The translations under genes were made by a program, and so were the position numbers. From NCBI RefSeq assembly GCF_012913485.1, contig NZ_CP051774.1, forward strand, positions 5,332,001 through 5,396,000: DNA of 64,000 bases, written 5' to 3'. The notes below the pieces were generated by a model that did no database searches, was not told the DNA's origin, and worked only from the letters and a program-made list of their open reading frames with translations. Each line of letters opens with the position of its first letter. The stretch's first letter is position 1. Positions 35,567 to 43,426 of this stretch are shown here, one piece after another. This stretch comes from Luteolibacter luteus. Its GTDB lineage: Bacteria > Verrucomicrobiota > Verrucomicrobiia > Verrucomicrobiales > Akkermansiaceae.

Positions 35567-35805
35567 TTGTCGGTCCGGCTTTTCCCGGGCTCAAGCGGAT
35601 TTTTCCGGTGGGGCGGGGGATTGCTACGTAGGCTGCCTGACGCGGCGGCCCCCGGGTGGAGAGCCGGAGTGAGGCACCGACGATCATCGCGGCGGATCAG
35701 AAGCGGGTGCCCGATCGTGAAATACGGCACGCAAATGCGCGCCGTGATCCGATCGTGGATCCTGTGGATGAGGCTGCGAGAACCGACCGCCCTAGGATTT
35801 CCAAG

Positions 35806-35822
35806 AAGGCGAAGGTCGCCTT
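35806..35822 (-). terminator. possible terminator after the small membrane protein gene
   Basis: Stem AAGGCGA / TCGCCTT with a three-base loop, four bases beyond the minus-strand stop at 35827. There is little T run, so it is weak. Confidence 0.4.
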
Positions 35823-35826
35823 AAGG

Positions 35827-36006
35827 CTACCCCTGCAGGGTGACCAGAATCACCAGGGCCAAGACCACGAAGAGGCCGAGAAAAATGATTTTCTTCACCA
35901 GACCGAAGCCGAGCTTCAGAAGAAAAAGGACGAGGAGCACCAAACACACGCCCGCAACTGCGTAGTGCTGGGGCGGAAGTTCCTGAAGGCGTTGAATCAA
36001 GTCCAT
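35827..36006 (-). CDS. small hydrophobic membrane protein
   Basis: A 59-residue protein: amphipathic start MDLIQRLQELPPQHYAV, hydrophobic segments AGVCLVLLVLFLLKLGFGL (about 18-36) and IIFLGLFVVLALVILVTL (about 40-57). I recognise no family. Codon usage and hydrophobic periodicity support a real gene. It lies 77 bases downstream of purC on the same strand. Confidence 0.65.
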   Translation of the reverse strand: MDLIQRLQELPPQHYAVAGVCLVLLVLFLLKLGFGLVKKIIFLGLFVVLALVILVTLQG

Positions 36007-36082
36007 GGGAGCGATGATACGGAGAAGCAGGCACTCGGGAGTGCCTGCCTCTAGTCGTGACGCTGTGGTGGTGAAGCCGGGA

Positions 36083-36799
36083 TTAGCCTGCGGTGGCCAC
36101 CTTCACGCGCTCGAGGACTTCGGCGTAGGCTTCCATCACGCCACCGAGATCGCGGCGGAAGCGGTCCTTGTCCATCTTCTCACCGGTTTTGAGATCCCAG
36201 AGGCGGCAGCCGTCCGGGCTGATCTCATCGGCCAGCACGATCGTCTTCGGATCGGTGGCAAGACGGCCGAACTCCAGCTTGAAGTCGACGAGCTTGAGGC
36301 CGCATTCGGAGAAGAACTTGCCGAGGATCGAGTTCACCTTCAGTGCGGATTCGCGGAGGAAGGCGAGCTCTTCCGGCGTCGCGAGGCTAAGTTCGCGGAT
36401 GTAGTCATCGTTGACCAGCGGGTCGCCGAGTTCATCGCTCTTGATACAGAATTCGATGATCGGCTGGGAGAAGGCGCGGCCTTCCTCAAGGCCGGTGCGC
36501 TTGCAGAAGCTACCAGCGGAAAGATTGCGGATGATCACTTCCACCATCAGGATGTCCACCTTGCGGACTTCCACGTTGGTGTCGTCGATCTGGCGGACGA
36601 AGTGGGTCGGGACGCCTTCCTTTTCGAGGAAGCCGTAGATCAGGGTGCTGATCGCGTTGTTGAGCCGCCCCTTGTCCTCGAATTGCGCCTTCTTTTCGCC
36701 ATTGAAAGCGGTGGCGTCATTCTTGAACTCCATGCGCAGGACATTCGGGTCGCTGGTGGCCCAAAGTCGCTTCGCCTTTCCCTCGTAGAGCGGTTCCAT
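36083..36799 (-). CDS. purC: SAICAR synthetase (phosphoribosylaminoimidazole-succinocarboxamide synthase)
   Basis: Joins aspartate to CAIR in purine synthesis using ATP. It has 238 residues, the normal length. Motifs: N-terminal LYEGKAKRLW, FNDATAFNG-type KNDATAFNGEKKAQF, RNLSAGSFCKRTGL, the signature LVDFKLEFGR and LADEISPDGCRLWD. ATG at 36799 begins MEPLYEGKAKR, the family start. Confidence 0.96.
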   Translation of the reverse strand: MEPLYEGKAKRLWATSDPNVLRMEFKNDATAFNGEKKAQFEDKGRLNNAISTLIYGFLEKEGVPTHFVRQIDDTNVEVRKVDILMVEVIIRNLSAGSFCKRTGLEEGRAFSQPIIEFCIKSDELGDPLVNDDYIRELSLATPEELAFLRESALKVNSILGKFFSECGLKLVDFKLEFGRLATDPKTIVLADEISPDGCRLWDLKTGEKMDKDRFRRDLGGVMEAYAEVLERVKVATAG

Positions 36800-36843
36800 A
36801 CGGGAGAGGTACGGAGGCACCGCCCGGGGGTCAAGCGGCGGTC

Positions 36844-38892
36844 TTATTCGCCGCTCGAAAAGTCGGCATTCGTGACCGTATTCTTGCCCCCGGAGTTGCC
36901 GGTGGCGCTGTTCGTGGCGAAGGAGGTTTCCTTCAGGCCCTGCTCCAAGGCGAGGCCGGGGCCGAGGTTTTTCTCCAGTTTGTTGTTTTCGAAAGCCAGT
37001 CGTTCCGCGGCGAACCGGACGGCCATGCCCCCAAGGAGGTTTTCCCGGCACTGGTTCCCGTGGATCCGGCCGGAGACACCGGCGAACGCGACAATGCCGT
37101 ATTCCCGGTTGCCGCGAAGGTCGTTGTTCCCCAGCACGACGTTGTCGCCATTGGTGTCCACGAGGATCCCGTTGCCACTGTTGTCGCGGGCCACGCTATT
37201 GTGGATCGCTCCGGTGCCACCTTCCCAGAGGTCGAAGCCGTGGCCGAAGTTGCCGGTGGCTTCGCACTCGGAGAGTTCGACGCGGCTTCCGGCACCGCGG
37301 ACCGCGACGCCATCCCAGCCATTGTTCTCGAAGAGGCAGCGCGTGGCCGAAACGCGGCCGGCCTCCATGACGGCAAGGCCGTGCCCTGCGGAATCCGCGA
37401 CCCGGCAGTCACTCAGGACGACCTCGGCACCACGGATCAGCAACGCCGAGAAACGGTTCAGGCCGGGATCGAATCCACGATGGCGGAAGGTAATTCCGCT
37501 GACCTGGGTGCCGGAGGATTTACGGCCGAAGGTGGCTGCCGTGCTGGTGACTGCCTCCACCTCGACGATCGTCTTGTCGCGGCCGGCACCTTCGAGCGTG
37601 ATCGCCTTATCCACGATGATCGGGCCGGTCCAAGTTCCTTCGCCGACGGAAATGCGGTCGCGATCCCGGGCTGCGGCGATCGCTTCATTGAGCGTTGAGA
37701 AGTCCCCCGGGACCTGCAGGGTCCGGGTATAGGACGTCATCTTTTTGTAGAGCGCGGCGATTTCCGAGTCATCGGGGGCGAGCGCCGTGGCCTCCCGCAG
37801 CCACTCCATGGCCTCGCCGTCGAAGGTGCCTTGGTCGCGGCCCTTGGCGGCGGCGAAGAGCTCTTGGGCGCGAGCTTTTTCCCGGGCTTCCTTTTCCCGG
37901 CCTGCCCGGATTTCAGAGAGAAGGACATTCCCCTCCGGATCGCCGGGGAATGCGGAGGCGAGCTGGGCCGCCTTTGCTTCCGCATCATCCCAGCGGCGCT
38001 TCTGGATGGCGGCGGTGGTGGCCGCCACCAAGGCCTCACGCGCGGCGGTGCTGCGGGATTGCTCGATTTTGTTGAAAAGCTCGGTGACCTCTTTTTGGCC
38101 GGGGTAGCGATCCAGCACCTTCTGCGCGGCGGCGGCGGCTTCGTCCAAGCGTCCGGCCTCGAATTCCGCGAGTGCCTGTCCGGACCAATAGCCGACGAAC
38201 TGGCGTTGCTCCTCTTCCATGCCGGCCTCGATGCTGCGACGACCGACCACGGCGATCTCCGACTTGGGATCAAGCTCCTCGATTTCCTTGTAGGCGAGGT
38301 TGGCCTCGTCCCAGCGGCGTGCCTCGACCATCCGGGCACCAAGGCGCTCTAGAAATGTGAGGCGTTCCCGAGCCCGGTATTTTTCGTGCTCTTGGAACTT
38401 CGTGTAGGCGATCCCTCCGCCGGCCAGAGCCAGCAGGAAAATGATAAAAAGGGTGCCGACCAAGCCGCGGGATGCCGGTTTGTCGGCAGGCTGGGAGTGC
38501 TCGAACTCCTGCTCTGCGAGCGAGTCGTCCACAGGCGGCTCGGGCTCGGGGCCGGACTCTTTCTTCTTTTGCTCCGGCTCCGGCTTTTCCTCCTCCGCCT
38601 TCCCGTTTTTTGGTTCGGGGAATGCGGGTGCCTCGGAGCCTTTGGCGGCAAGCATCCATTCGTTACGCTTCGTGACTTCCGGATCCTCTTTCTCCATGTC
38701 CTCCCGTATGGCGGCGAGGGCGCGGTCGAAGTCGATCAGGCCGTCCTGGTAGCGGAGGGCGATCGTTTCATTGGGAGCGGTCCGCACCAGCTCCGCGATC
38801 CGTTCGCGGGCTGCGGCAAACTCGGTCATGTGAGTCTGCGGGTCTTCGTCAGGATTTAGTCCGAGTATGCGCCGTGCCTCCTCCAGGGTCAT
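36844..38892 (-). CDS. membrane-anchored protein with a right-handed beta-helix domain
   Basis: A 682-residue protein in four parts. A cytoplasmic helical start (MTLEEARRILGLNPDEDP, about 1-70) resembles a short J-domain-like region without the HPD motif. An acidic Lys/Glu/Pro linker follows, then one membrane segment at about 146-163 (LVGTLFIIFLLALAGGGI). A helical part with coiled coil and repeat-like pairs runs to about 370. The C-terminal ~300 residues are parallel beta-helix repeats (NosD/pectate-lyase-like: STLNEAIAAARDRDRI, GVAVRGAGSRVELSECEATG, NSGNGILVDTNGDNVVLGNN). The helix probably binds polysaccharide. The same combination of tail regions is common in Verrucomicrobiota; function unknown. 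Confidence 0.8.
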   Translation of the reverse strand: MTLEEARRILGLNPDEDPQTHMTEFAAARERIAELVRTAPNETIALRYQDGLIDFDRALAAIREDMEKEDPEVTKRNEWMLAAKGSEAPAFPEPKNGKAEEEKPEPEQKKKESGPEPEPPVDDSLAEQEFEHSQPADKPASRGLVGTLFIIFLLALAGGGIAYTKFQEHEKYRARERLTFLERLGARMVEARRWDEANLAYKEIEELDPKSEIAVVGRRSIEAGMEEEQRQFVGYWSGQALAEFEAGRLDEAAAAAQKVLDRYPGQKEVTELFNKIEQSRSTAAREALVAATTAAIQKRRWDDAEAKAAQLASAFPGDPEGNVLLSEIRAGREKEAREKARAQELFAAAKGRDQGTFDGEAMEWLREATALAPDDSEIAALYKKMTSYTRTLQVPGDFSTLNEAIAAARDRDRISVGEGTWTGPIIVDKAITLEGAGRDKTIVEVEAVTSTAATFGRKSSGTQVSGITFRHRGFDPGLNRFSALLIRGAEVVLSDCRVADSAGHGLAVMEAGRVSATRCLFENNGWDGVAVRGAGSRVELSECEATGNFGHGFDLWEGGTGAIHNSVARDNSGNGILVDTNGDNVVLGNNDLRGNREYGIVAFAGVSGRIHGNQCRENLLGGMAVRFAAERLAFENNKLEKNLGPGLALEQGLKETSFATNSATGNSGGKNTVTNADFSSGE

Positions 38893-38963
38893 GCCGGGAC
38901 GGCTGTAGCAGTCCAGAGGCTCGGGGGAAAGGTCGCTTTACGGAAAAACCCTAACAAGGTCGC

Positions 38964-40604
38964 CTAGATACCGTAGCCCTGAGCCAGAGGCATCTGCCGG
39001 CCGGTGCCGAAGGCCTTGGTCGTCACGCGCAGGCCGGGAGCGGCTTGGCGGCGCTTCCATTCGTTCTGGTCCACCCGGCGCTGCACCCAGCGTACGGTGG
39101 CCTCGTCGTAACCCTGCGCGACGATTTCCTCCGCGGCCAATTGGCGCTCCACATAGAGCTCCAGGATGCCATCCAGCGCTGGATAGGGGGGCAGGGTGTC
39201 CTGGTCCTTCTGGTCCGGGCGCAGTTCAGCGCTCGGCGGTTTCTCCATAATGTTCCGGGGGATAATTTCACGTTCCCGGTTGAGCCAGTGGCAGAGGTCG
39301 AAGACACGAGTTTTCGGAACATCCGAAATGACCGCCAATCCGCCGCACATGTCGCCATAGATGGTGCAATAGCCTACGGCGAGCTCGCTTTTGTTTCCGG
39401 TGCTCAGCAGCAGATGACCTTCCTTGTTCGCGAGTGCCATGAGTAGGAGTCCGCGAATCCGGGCTTGCATGTTCTCCTCGGTGACATCGGGCGATAGGCT
39501 CAGGAACAAAGGCGCCATGGCGGATTTCACCGCCCCGAAGATCCCTTCGATCGGGATGGTGTCGCAACGGATGCCGAGATTCTCCGCCAAAGCCTCCGAA
39601 TCCGTCACGCTGCCGGGTGACGAGTAGCCGCTGGGGAGGGTGAGGCCGTGGACATTCTCCGGTCCCAAGGCCGCGGCGGCGATGACGGCAACCAAGGCCG
39701 AGTCGATCCCGCCGCTGAGGCCGAGACAGGCGCTGCGGAAGCCGCACTTCCACGCGTAGTCCCGGAGTCCCAGCACCAGCGCATGGAAGACCTGCTCCTC
39801 CGCCCCGAGGATTTCCAAGGGAGCTTCGTCGGCAGGCAGGGCGTCCAGATCCACGGTCAGGCATGCGGATTCGAAGCCTTTCATTTGCACGACGATCTTT
39901 CCGTCCGGCGAAGCGACAAGGGAATGGCCGTCGAAAACCAGCTCGTCTTGAGCTCCCGCAGCATTGGCGAAGACCACGGGGACGCCGGCTTTCTTCGCCA
40001 AGTCCGTCATGAGCCCCCGGCGAAGACCGGGTTTGCCAAGATGGAAAGGGGATGCGGATAAATTCAGCAAGATATCGATGCCTGCGTCACATAACTCTTT
40101 CACCGGATCCCTGTCATAAAGCGGCCGCTCCTGATATCCTTCGATCCAAATATCCTCGCAAATGGTGATACCAAGGCGGGATCCATTCCACAGGATCGGC
40201 TCACATCGCTCGCCGGGCTCGAAATAGCGCCGTTCGTCAAAGACATCGTAAGCGGGCAGCAGGGTTTTCCAGCGCTTCTCCGCGACTTCTCCGTGATGCA
40301 GGAAAGCCGCGGCATTGCGGAAGGGCTTGCCGGGTTTTCCGCTATCATGGTGGTCGAGATAGCCGACCAGAAGTGGGACATCCTTCACCTCCCCGGCGAG
40401 ATAGTCCAAGGCCTGAAGACACTTGTCCACGAAGCCGGAACGCAGCACGAGATCACGGGGCGGGTAGCCGACGAGCGACAACTCCGGGGTGATCACGAGA
40501 TCCGCACCGGCTTCCAAGCACTCGCGGTAGGCTTGGAGCAGCCGTTTCGCGTTGCCGGGGAAATCCCCGATCACCGCATTGATCTGGGCGATGCCGACTT
40601 TCAT
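38964..40604 (-). CDS. nadE: glutamine-dependent NAD+ synthetase
   Basis: Amidates deamido-NAD to NAD with glutamine as nitrogen source; last step of NAD synthesis. It has 546 residues. The N-terminal nitrilase-type glutaminase (1-260) shows the catalytic triad region: Glu in TPELSLVGYPPRD, Lys in KRWKTLLPAYD, Cys in GITICEDIWIEG. The C-terminal synthetase (about 275-546) has the PP-loop LGLSGGIDSALVAV. The substrate loop LPSGYSSPGS and the STGNKSELAVGY stretch follow. ATG 40604 begins MKVGIAQINAVIGDFPGN, the family start. A 323-base leader with a candidate structured RNA precedes it. Confidence 0.96.
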   Translation of the reverse strand: MKVGIAQINAVIGDFPGNAKRLLQAYRECLEAGADLVITPELSLVGYPPRDLVLRSGFVDKCLQALDYLAGEVKDVPLLVGYLDHHDSGKPGKPFRNAAAFLHHGEVAEKRWKTLLPAYDVFDERRYFEPGERCEPILWNGSRLGITICEDIWIEGYQERPLYDRDPVKELCDAGIDILLNLSASPFHLGKPGLRRGLMTDLAKKAGVPVVFANAAGAQDELVFDGHSLVASPDGKIVVQMKGFESACLTVDLDALPADEAPLEILGAEEQVFHALVLGLRDYAWKCGFRSACLGLSGGIDSALVAVIAAAALGPENVHGLTLPSGYSSPGSVTDSEALAENLGIRCDTIPIEGIFGAVKSAMAPLFLSLSPDVTEENMQARIRGLLLMALANKEGHLLLSTGNKSELAVGYCTIYGDMCGGLAVISDVPKTRVFDLCHWLNREREIIPRNIMEKPPSAELRPDQKDQDTLPPYPALDGILELYVERQLAAEEIVAQGYDEATVRWVQRRVDQNEWKRRQAAPGLRVTTKAFGTGRQMPLAQGYGI

Positions 40605-40644
40605 GCGGCGACGGAATCACGACAGCGGATTCTGGAAAATGAGA

Positions 40645-40827
40645 AAGGCGCGAATCGCAAGTCCCCCCGGAATCACAATTCGCGCCTTATCTGAACCAGT
40701 GGCATCCTTGCAGGATGATCGGCCGAAATCCCCCCGGATCGAGAACCGATCAAAAGACCTGCGGGTCTCCCATTGGTCTGGCAGCGGCACCGAAGCGCCG
40801 TCGCACGTGGATAAAGTTGCCAGATAA
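40645..40827 (-). ncRNA. candidate structured RNA between the metallopeptidase gene and nadE
   Basis: On the minus strand a 7-bp closing stem TTATCTG / CAGATAA (40827-40821 with 40693-40687) encloses four separate hairpins: 40800-40785 (CGGCGC-TTCG-GTGCCG, a UUCG tetraloop), 40779-40755 (AGACC..GGTCT), 40752-40716 (TGATCGG..CCGATCA, with a second inner stem) and 40717-40703 (CATCCT-GCA-AGGATG). A further hairpin, 40688-40678 with 40655-40645 (AAGGCGCGAAT / ATTCGCGCCTT), follows and ends in TCTCATTTT. It shares two bases with the closing stem, so the two could compete. I match it to no known riboswitch, 6S, SRP or RNase P RNA. It could be a cis leader of nadE or a free small RNA. Confidence 0.5.
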
Positions 40828-40927
40828 TTAGGGTTTGGAAAGAATTAAATGAGGTCAAAATTCGCCATATGCTCCCAAAATCGGTCCTTTACCCTTAATT
40901 TTGCGGAATGTTCGCTATTTTGCGCGG

Positions 40928-41881
40928 TTATTGCCCGCCTTTTACCCCCCGAAAATTGAGAGTCAGACCCTTCGGCTTCCAGTAACGGATCAAATGATAC
41001 TGTGCCTCAGGGGCGGCTTGAGGGGTTAGAAGGACTATTCCGCGGCGGGTGCGGTGCGGGGATTCGAGCAAAGCTTTGAGTGCTTCCAACCGCTCTGCAC
41101 CCCCGTGCAGGTGGTAGTGGGCCAGCAAAAGGGCAGTCGCGTAGGTTTGGTAGCGCTCTTCCTCGGGAAGACTTTCCACGAGGCGGATCCAGCCGCGCCC
41201 GTCCACCGGAGTGACTTCGTCCACCCGGATCACGGAGATCACCGGGTTCTTCGGGCTCAGCCGGCTTCGGAGGTGTTCGCGAACCGACTTGTCCGGGTCC
41301 GCGAAGGAGAAACGTCCACCACCTTCGTGAGCCGTCGCGAAGTATTCCGCCAAGCCTTCGACAAGCCACTGCGGGAGTCCGGCATTCTGGCGGTGCATGC
41401 AGAGGTGGACGAGTTCATGGACCACGATGTCTTCGTCGTAGTTCGGTGGGAGCTGGGATTTCGCGGGGTTCCGTGGATCGGCCAGGAAATCGCCGCGGAC
41501 CAGTACCAGCGCTTTTCGGGCGATGTAAAAGCCCGCGCTGCCGTGGGCACCGCCGGCTCTCACGTAGTCGGCGGCATTGGCATAGATCGCGATACGGGAA
41601 CGCTGGCCTTCCGGCGGGGCGAAGAGGGGAAGCGGGTGGCTTTTCAGGACGAGTGCCGTGGTGTCCGCCACTTGGGCGAGCCGGAGGAGCTGGTTCCGCG
41701 GCAGCTCCATGTCGGAATCGATCCGGAAGAAGCGTGTATGCCACACGCGGCGGCCCTCTTCGTCTGCCTGCTGCTCCAAGGTCGCCGGCTGGGGCGTGAA
41801 CTCCCGAGGCATCGGCGCGGCGGCGGCGAGGAGGGGAAGCAGAAACAGGAAGAGAAGCGTGCGCATCAACCGGGTCTCCAT
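40928..41881 (-). CDS. secreted zinc metallopeptidase-like protein (gluzincin motif)
   Basis: A 317-residue exported protein; the signal peptide is MRTLLFLFLLPLLAAAAP if translation begins at the inner ATG 41866 (312 residues). The HExxH zinc site is in VVHELVHLCMHR (about residues 152-163), and the downstream GLPQWLVEGLAEYFATAH has the EGxAEY glutamate expected as third ligand of gluzincins. It resembles DUF1570-type bacterial proteins. Proteolytic activity outside the cytoplasm is probable but the substrate is unknown. Divergent from the SpoU-like gene. Confidence 0.8.
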   Translation of the reverse strand: METRLMRTLLFLFLLPLLAAAAPMPREFTPQPATLEQQADEEGRRVWHTRFFRIDSDMELPRNQLLRLAQVADTTALVLKSHPLPLFAPPEGQRSRIAIYANAADYVRAGGAHGSAGFYIARKALVLVRGDFLADPRNPAKSQLPPNYDEDIVVHELVHLCMHRQNAGLPQWLVEGLAEYFATAHEGGGRFSFADPDKSVREHLRSRLSPKNPVISVIRVDEVTPVDGRGWIRLVESLPEEERYQTYATALLLAHYHLHGGAERLEALKALLESPHRTRRGIVLLTPQAAPEAQYHLIRYWKPKGLTLNFRGVKGGQ

Positions 41882-41956
41882 AGAGGATTATCAGGGATTC
41901 CACATTCGGAAATTCTGCATTCGTCATTCCCCGTTTGCCGGGGTAGCGGTGAGCCC

Positions 41957-42670
41957 GTGGAACCCGACTGGCTGAAAACCCTCCGCACGCAACTCGACAC
42001 TCGCAATGACCCGTGGGTCGTGCTGGAGGGCCAGAAGAGCGTCGAAGCGGCGATCGCCGGTTGGTGGGAAGTCCCCGGGGTGCTGGTGGCCGAGGATCAT
42101 CCATGGGAAGCGCCGGTATGGTCCGGGCTGGAGTTGCTGCGCAGGGGGAGGAACGAAATGGATGATCTCGCTGATCCGTCGACCCACGAGGGGGTGCTCG
42201 GTCTTGCCAAGCTGCCGAATGAAACCGGGGATGTGGCTGCCTTCATGAAGGGCCTCGAGCCCGAGGCGCTGCTGGTGGTGTGTCCCAGGCTGGATGACCC
42301 GGCGTTGATCGGGGAGATCGTGCGCGGGGCGGATGCCTTCGATGCGGCGGGCGTGATCTTCGGAGCGGAAGGGATGTCGCCCTTTGAACCCGAAGCCGTG
42401 CGTGCCTCAGGGAGCACGGTCTTCAAACTGCCGGTCCGTATTGCGGATGGCGGGATGGTCTTGCGTTGTCTTTTGACGGCAGGATTTCAATTGATCGGTT
42501 TGGATGACTCGGCGGATGCGATGCCAGCTTCGAATCTTCCGGATCTGGCTTCGCGTCGCGCGCTGATCCTCGGCGAAGAAGATGGCAGGTTGGGACGATT
42601 TTGGAGGAAGGCCTGCAACCTGCGCGTGCGTGGGGATGCGGATACCGTTCTGAGTCATCTGGCACTCTAA
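41957..42670 (+). CDS. SpoU/TrmH-family RNA methyltransferase-like protein, divergent
   Basis: A 237-residue protein starting at GTG 41957 (VEPDWLKTLRTQ). It has the N-terminal substrate region (WVVLEGQKSVEAAI; GRNEMDDLADPSTHEGVLGL) and a SPOUT domain with LDDPALIGEIVRGADAFDAA, RASGSTVFKLPV and ILGEEDGRLGRFW. In active TrmH proteins motif 1 reads DPxNxG, with an asparagine; here the position is ALIG, although the catalytic arginine (VRGADAF) remains. It may modify 2'-O ribose of rRNA or tRNA, or be a non-catalytic RNA-binding version. Confidence 0.8.
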   Translation: MEPDWLKTLRTQLDTRNDPWVVLEGQKSVEAAIAGWWEVPGVLVAEDHPWEAPVWSGLELLRRGRNEMDDLADPSTHEGVLGLAKLPNETGDVAAFMKGLEPEALLVVCPRLDDPALIGEIVRGADAFDAAGVIFGAEGMSPFEPEAVRASGSTVFKLPVRIADGGMVLRCLLTAGFQLIGLDDSADAMPASNLPDLASRRALILGEEDGRLGRFWRKACNLRVRGDADTVLSHLAL

Positions 42671-42685
42671 CAGGTAGTCCGGGCC

Positions 42686-43318
42686 ATGAGTATCTGGAGT
42701 ACCTTTTATGCGGGAGACAGTACCTTGATCGAATCCTCGATTAGACGGGAAGAGACGCGAATCGAAGGGGCGGAGGAATTCGATCTATCGGGAGGGCTTT
42801 CCTGCCCCTCTTTCATGCCGGAAGACTTTGCGAAGCTGCTGTGTGAGGGACCCGGGGGATATTGGGATTTAGGGCAGGAGAATCTGTTGGTTGAGGCTGA
42901 GCGAGGACTTTATCGGATGCCTGACTCAGAATGTGATCGCTTGATCGCAGTAAGCGGAGGCCAGATAAAGGAATTCTCCCTGAAGTGGAATGAAGAGCGC
43001 CGTGAACAGCTGGGGAAACCGTCGCGCCGCAGGGAACTCCCAGCCTTTTGGAAGATCGGGATTGGAATCTCGTTTGGACTCATGGCCGCAATCTTGCCCC
43101 GTTCATCGACACCGGGCTTGGTGATCCTGTTGATATGGTTCCTCTGCTTCTCGGCATTGGCTGTGTTTCGTGCGAAAGCCAAGCGGGCGAGCGAGATCCG
43201 CAGGGCGCAGCGGCGAAATATCGACATCGACTGGTCACCCCAACTCGAGGGGCTGAAGGACTTTCTTAAATCCGCGCGTCAGCAAGGCTTGCCAGTCTAC
43301 TATTTCTGGTCGCTGTGA
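42686..43318 (+). CDS. membrane protein of unknown function
   Basis: A 210-residue protein that starts 15 bases after the SpoU-like gene. Residues 1-115 are acidic and soluble in character; two membrane segments lie at about 122-137 and 142-160; the C-terminus is basic (KAKRASEIRRAQRRN) and would be cytoplasmic. I recognise no family. Confidence 0.68.
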   Translation: MSIWSTFYAGDSTLIESSIRREETRIEGAEEFDLSGGLSCPSFMPEDFAKLLCEGPGGYWDLGQENLLVEAERGLYRMPDSECDRLIAVSGGQIKEFSLKWNEERREQLGKPSRRRELPAFWKIGIGISFGLMAAILPRSSTPGLVILLIWFLCFSALAVFRAKAKRASEIRRAQRRNIDIDWSPQLEGLKDFLKSARQQGLPVYYFWSL

Positions 43319-43426
43319 GATGATCCCGTTAAGAAGTGGATCCACCTTCGAATTTGCGCGCAGGATGTAGATACGGTGCCAAACCTTCGGCTCTCCAACC
43401 GGCTCCGGAAAATTCATTCTGAGGGA

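Noticed and set aside
40853-40858. TTGACC as a -35 element for the structured RNA
   Set aside because: The best -10-like word (TAATTA) is 22 bases away, outside the normal spacing, so I do not annotate a promoter there.
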